From Apoderus coryli (Eukaryota; Arthropoda; Insecta; Coleoptera; Attelabidae), in the NCBI GenBank assembly GCA_911728435.2, contig OU452202.1:15727135-15791134 (forward strand): a stretch of DNA of 64,000 nt. The letters run 5' to 3'. Numbering within the stretch: the stretch's first letter is position 1; each line of letters starts with the position of its first letter. A program made the position numbers and the translations under genes. The notes below the pieces were generated by a model. It was not told the DNA's origin. It did not search any database and saw only the letters and a program-made list of their open reading frames with translations. Positions 12,701-18,700 of this stretch are shown piece by piece.

Positions 12701-15700
12701 TATAATTTAATATATGTAGCTAAAAATAAACTATTGAGAGTAATGTGCCTTTTTTTATTTCCTGACTTCCTATTTGTAATGCATAAAATGATTTTAAAAT
12801 TAGATTATCTTCAAATTATACATAAATATATTAATTTAAGTATCGTTTCTTCGATATACGAAATGAAGGTTTTTCAGCTATATCAAGAAATACCTACTAC
12901 AAAGAAAGATTAACAGCCTTTCTTAGCGAATACCTTATACATATTAATATTTAAATTATTTTACTGAAAAACTCATTCCAATTAAATATCGACTAAATTT
13001 CAGTTTCAAAATAAGTTGAATAGCGGTTAAATTCTCGGCACGTTGGCCTTTTAATGTATGCTATTAATTATGTATTGTATACATAGTTCAAAAGCAGTCA
13101 GCGATCAGTACGCCACTGGCTGCAGAACGCATAGCGGAGATTACAACGTTGCCAATGAGCAACTTGAAGGCGACAAGGATAAGTCTTTCTCGCTCTTACA
13201 CATTACTTGTTTACAAGTAATGTTGGCTCGTGTTTGAAAGCACGTTATCAATGAAATATATTGTCTCCTGTGTTACTAAGGTCTTTGACTGCAACGGACA
13301 ATAAAAAACTGAATCTTCTAACGTTGCTTGATTTTACGAAAGCGTTTGACACACTTAATCATCAGCTTTTGGAGGCAATACTAGGGTATGTTGGATTGTC
13401 ACAAAGATCTAGCAATCTGATAACCAATTATGGTGCAAATAGGGTGCAGTCGGTCTGTTACGGTGGACGAGCCTCGGGCTACTTGAGCGTCAATAGGGGG
13501 GTGCCTCAGGGGTCAGTATTGGGACCACTTTTGTTTACGATATATTCTTCAAGTTTTCCCTCACATGTGACTAATTGCAAACAACACTACTTTGCTGATG
13601 ATGCACAACTTTACTTGTCCTTTTTTTTAAAATATAAGGCTGTCTCAAGATACATCACGTACCTTGTAGCGTAAAATTAATTTTATCTGCATGAAACACA
13701 TAACTAGCATCGTACTTCTCAGGCATATAGAAATCTGCAAAAGCCAAGACTCGTTCTCCTTTGCGACCCAAATTCATCAATGACCGTTTGATTGGTTTCG
13801 TAGTGATTGGATTGATAGGCAATTCTTCACCTTCTCTCAATATTGTTGTGCAATGTTCCAGCACTTTTTCCGGCGCCCCTTTCATCACCATCACGAATCG
13901 TTGCGTGGGTAAACGATGAATTGACACTTGGTATTTGGTTGATGAACTGAATGGAATCTCACAAACCTTTAAATAATTATTAACAAACAAGTACTGACAG
14001 AGCAACGCCACGTTGCATGATATTAGGTATGTAACAATTCTAACAATACTCACCTTTGGACATTCCGCTCGTATACCCTCAACATCACCAAGCAATGCAT
14101 CCATAATTTTCAGAATAGCAGATTCACTAGCATCCCCAACAATACCTTTCTCTTCCTGATTGTTCGTCGATGGTACAAACCTAGCTCTGCTACATAGAAC
14201 AGCTACAGTTGATAGAGCTTTATAAGCCTCACTATCATCATTTAAACTCTCCAAATTTTGCAGTACATCATACTCGATCCCATCGAAATAGAAATGCGAC
14301 GCTACCATTTTATTTTGTGTTAAAGTTCCTGATACAAAACTCAAAGCTAAATACAACACAAACATTATCATTCTCTATCTCACCAGTTTTATCGGAACAA
14401 ATCACATTGCACGCACCCAAAGTTTCAATAATCTCAAACTTTTTAATTAAACAATTCTTTTGCGCCATACGTTTCGCAGTTAGGGTCAGGCATGTGGTAA
14501 AGGCCACTGGTAATCCTTCTGGTACGTTTGCTACCATGATCGCAATGAAGTACGTGAAACTTTGAAAGAGACCGTATCCCAAACCCATGGAAATTCCAAA
14601 TAGTGTTCCAGCAATTATAAAGGCAATCGCTGATAAAATCCTGACGAATACATTTAGTTCTTTGCGTAGTAGAGTTTCGCCCTTTTTCAGACCTGATGTC
14701 AGTCCAGCAATATGACCTTGAACAACGAGAATTACAAAAAATGATCTTCCGATATTACAATGTAAAATTGTGGTTATCATGTTAAGGAAGAACGCATGGG
14801 GTCAAGTTCTCGCCTGATTCATTGGGATATCGAATGCTCGTGTACTCAATATTTTTTTTGTGAATTTGGTATTTTACAATAGAATTTTCGCATAGATTCA
14901 TTACCTTCAGAAGAGTAAAAGTATCATTGGTAAATACTAGGCAGAATTGCAAAGTTTAAAGGACGATTTGATTTGGCTAAGAAACAAATCTTATTTCACC
15001 ATAACAATACACCAGCGTCAGATGTTGCGTTGGGAGAAATATCCATCCTACATGTTCATCAAATGAAGCCCACAGTGATTGTCATTTGTTAAATTAGCTA
15101 GGAGGTGAACCTTTTGACGCAACGGGGAGGTTCTTCATACGGTAAATGCGTAATTTGAGGAGCTTGACGAATCGCTCTAAAAAAATGGTACAAATGCATT
15201 AGAACACTGTTATAACAGATGTATTAATTTTGACACAGATTATATTGAAAAACGCTAGTTGATCAATTAGCATAATGAAAAAAGCAACGACAGTGCAATC
15301 TTAATCGACTGCAAGGCTTGCCATTGTTATCCTAGAAAAAGCTACTCGCCAAGCAAATGCTGTACCGACTAATTCTTATGTTCATACACTGACCACAGTG
15401 ATGATGGAGATGTCGTCCTGTTAGAATTGTTACACTGAGTCAAAGAGAACTTCTTGCCATTAGAAGCAGACTCATTCAGCTCAGAAGCAAATCTATTGCT
15501 TGTTATCTCATCCCGGACTTCAAGTCAGACAGGCTGACCTCTTTGCTCTCTGAGTTGCAGTTGCACGCTCGACTTTCTTTTCCCACAGGCGAAGTCTGAC
15601 CCTACTCTCTCCTCCATTTGTTACGCCAGTAGTTTCGGAGAGATCAACCTCCGTACTACGCACATCTGATGTTAGACTAAAGCTCCAGAAGCAATCAATG

Positions 15701-18700
15701 CCCTTATGATTTTAGTGTACCGATTTCCAAATTCTGACCCTAGGTTTCAATCCCCAGCAGCCTACTAATAGGAGCAGCATTACAATGCTGTTTCCCATAC
15801 TGACTTCATAATCATACATTGATAACATTAGAATCCATCGCAGTATTCTGGGAGAAACAACTTCAGGAATATCTTTTTTAGAATTAAACAAACCCAAACA
15901 AACCTACGACCAGCTAAAAATCGTGAAACGTTTTAACTAAAATAATTGAAAGCCCTTTTTATCCAGCTGTGAATAGTTTTTCTCTGCAAATATTAACCCT
16001 TTTGATGCAAATGCAATAGGTTTCTCTGTGCCGTCTGACAATACACGAGATAAAACTGCCCCCACTCCAATTCTTCGGGAAAATTCATAAGCACCAAATC
16101 AGAACATATTACTTCTTTTAATTCTTAGTATGCTCCTTAGTCCATATAAACTTAGCATTCTTTTTTACTCTAATCATATAATGGACTAGCAATTGATGCA
16201 CGGTTTTTAATAAACATTTCATAAAATGATAACAGTCCCAAACCACCAAACGCTTGCAATTTTTCTTTATTTTCTGATACAGGAGCATCAAGAATGGCTT
16301 TAACCTTCTTTTCTGTGTTTTCATACCCATTTTGTCAAATACAAAACCTAAGTATTCAATTTACAGTTTTCTTTGGACATTCTTCTTGTCTTTTTCCTTG
16401 ACGTCATTTGCAGTGTAATAGAATTCTAAACGTTCTTGTTAGTCTTTCCACGACTCAATACCAACATCAAATTCTTCTATTGAACCAATAATAGGCATAA
16501 TGATACGTTTTAACCGACTGCGCCAAAATTGTTATAATATATTTGCTGCTTTATTAAATAACTTTATTTCAAATTTATATAATTACAACTTTTTGCATGT
16601 CAACATTACAGCTGTAAATGTACAGAGTACACCCATAGAACACCCAAGATTTACCTTGTCCTGCGATACTGATTAACTTTATAAACTAGGTCTGTTCTAA
16701 GCATAGATTTCATGTTAGTTGGTGATCAAAGCTAATTGGACAGGACCCTCTACCATAGAACTTTGTATGGAGCAAAATTTAGCAAATGTTATCGTGCTTA
16801 ATTTAATTGCCACTAAAATTCACTGCTGCCGTTCGAGTGCTCCCCTGTAAACGGGCCAATAATTGACTAACTAATAAACAATAAAAAAATATCGTATTAA
16901 TTAAAATGTTACAAAAGTAAGTTAATATGATATGGTCTTCTCGTTTAGGTTAAACGATATACTTTGTCACAGGTAATTTATTTCTGATTAAGATTGAAAA
17001 CAATTTACATGCTGGATCATAATAATAATTTATTAATTTCAGAAACAAGAAAAAACGAACATATTAGTTACCATATAGTAAAAAAAATAAAAATCTAAAG
17101 GAACATTATGTCAGCGGTGTTAAAATCATGACTCCGTTCATAATCTCCACATTCCACACGAGGAAAATTTAAATGAGCGTAAAAATAGTGTTATTATTGA
17201 ATTTAGAGCGTGTAATGAAGATTGATGCGGTTTAATATTATGGAACAACGACGACGCCGGCAAAGACTGAAGAAACTAGAAGAACCAATTCAGTGGTGGC
17301 GGTCAGAGGCGTAGATATCAAGAAATATTTTTATCGAAGAGTTTACAGCAATAAACATGTAACATCTCAAATGTTGTCAGATTCCCTTTTTGGTATTTAC
17401 CTTTCTCGTAAGACTCTTGGTGACAAGCTATATTCCCAAATATTTTTTTTTTAATTTTTATTGTAGATATCAGCTATTTTTTATTTAAATTATTTAATAT
17501 TTCGAATAAGATTTCTAATTTTTTTTAATTTTGACCCCTTTTCCACTATTTACGAACGCCTATGAAAGCAAGATTTGTATGGTACATTTTATAGGTTATA
17601 TTCTATCAAAGCTATAAATAACTAGTCAATATTTCTGCTATGTTTAAGAAATAAGTTTTTTTTAACCCCTTTTTACACTTTTTTTGAAAGCCAATGTTAT
17701 CTAATTTCTTACCATTAATGTTTTAGATTATACTCTATTAAACCAATTAAAAATTATTCAATATTTCGGATAAGTTTAAGAAGTATGATTTTTTAAATTT
17801 TTGAACCCTTTTTAAACCCCTTTCCTACGCTCACCATCTCCTAAAAGTTATTCAGCCCCTAGACATATTCGGTGGTATTTTTGTACCAAATATGTTAAGT
17901 GGTTTTTGAGTTATCTTACAGACACACAGGCAGACATTTTTTGTAACCTAAAAAAAACGTATTTCCGGAGAAATAAAATAAAAATTTCTAGCCTCCATAT
18001 ACATATGATACATATTATATGACATGGAGAGAGTTCTGAAAGAATTGCTTCTTGCAAGACTGAATATGATTAAAATATTGTGTTAGCGGGAGTACCTGTC
18101 TGTACGTGTCGGCAAAAACTATAATAATTGTACCTTTCGCTCAAAAAGCAAGATGGACGGCTTAACTCCCTTAATTCACCTTTTTGTTCACGGAGGGAGT
18201 AAGCCAAATGAAATTCAAGCGAAATATCTAAGATTAGTACTGGATAAAACGGTTATTTGGGAAGGATCCTACAAAAGACAAGATATCTCGACGAATCTGT
18301 AGAAACAACAATAAAACCATCAAGCAAAGCTATCTGCTCTGGAGAGGCACGCTTGTGATTCATTATCCCCGAAAATAATCAGCTTCCTGGAGAAGACTGA
18401 GTTGCTGTGTGAAATATGAACGCTCGTGGGGTTACAGTCATTTTGAACATACCTAACTAGATAAAGAAATGTCTTTGCTCCTTAATCTACAAAACATATG
18501 TTGAAAAAAGAATAACAGCTATCAATTCATTCAATATAAAAAGAACTTGAAAGTTATCCGGTGAAGATTATTATTAATAAAAATATAGAAACATGCAATA
18601 AACTAATATTGTTACGAACTGAAAAGAAAATTCCATGTTACAAGTTGGATCTCTCAATTTTGGGAGATGTTGGTTCGAATCCAACTTGTGACACGGATTT

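Larger units (their letters stand above)
11517..13287 (+). mobile_element. P-element-like DNA transposon encoding only a THAP protein
   Basis: The ends are 25-bp TIRs, 11517-11541 (CAAAGACCTTATTAATACAG on) and 13263-13287 as the inverted copy with 2 mismatches. A perfect 8-bp target duplication ACTGCAAC flanks it at 11509-11516 and 13288-13295. CA/TG termini, an 8-bp duplication and an encoded THAP domain together match the P superfamily. It is inserted in a LINE reverse-transcriptase frame. At 1771 bp it is much shorter than the 2.9-kb Drosophila P element, and no transposase catalytic (RNase H-like) segment was found in any frame. A perfect palindrome lies near the right end at 13200-13223 (ACATTACTTG arms, TTTA loop). 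Movement would depend on a full-length relative. Confidence 0.85.
11385..13630 (+). mobile_element. Second LINE fragment, split by the P-like transposon
   Basis: Left piece up to 11516: reverse-transcriptase motifs [33 protein letters not shown] and DDVITAT. Right piece from 13296: [20 protein letters not shown] with the catalytic Asp, [17 protein letters not shown], and [11 protein letters not shown] ending near 13630. The two pieces are consecutive parts of one reverse-transcriptase domain, and the frame continues directly if the transposon and one copy of its 8-bp target duplication are taken out. The fragment lacks both LINE ends. Its right end lies about 30 bp from the ATPase splice donor at 13662. 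Confidence 0.85.

Noticed and set aside
12698..12913. Open frame downstream of the THAP gene in the P-like transposon
   Set aside because: AT-rich, hydrophobic and repetitive composition, no resemblance to the P transposase catalytic region, and it lies after the THAP poly(A) signal.
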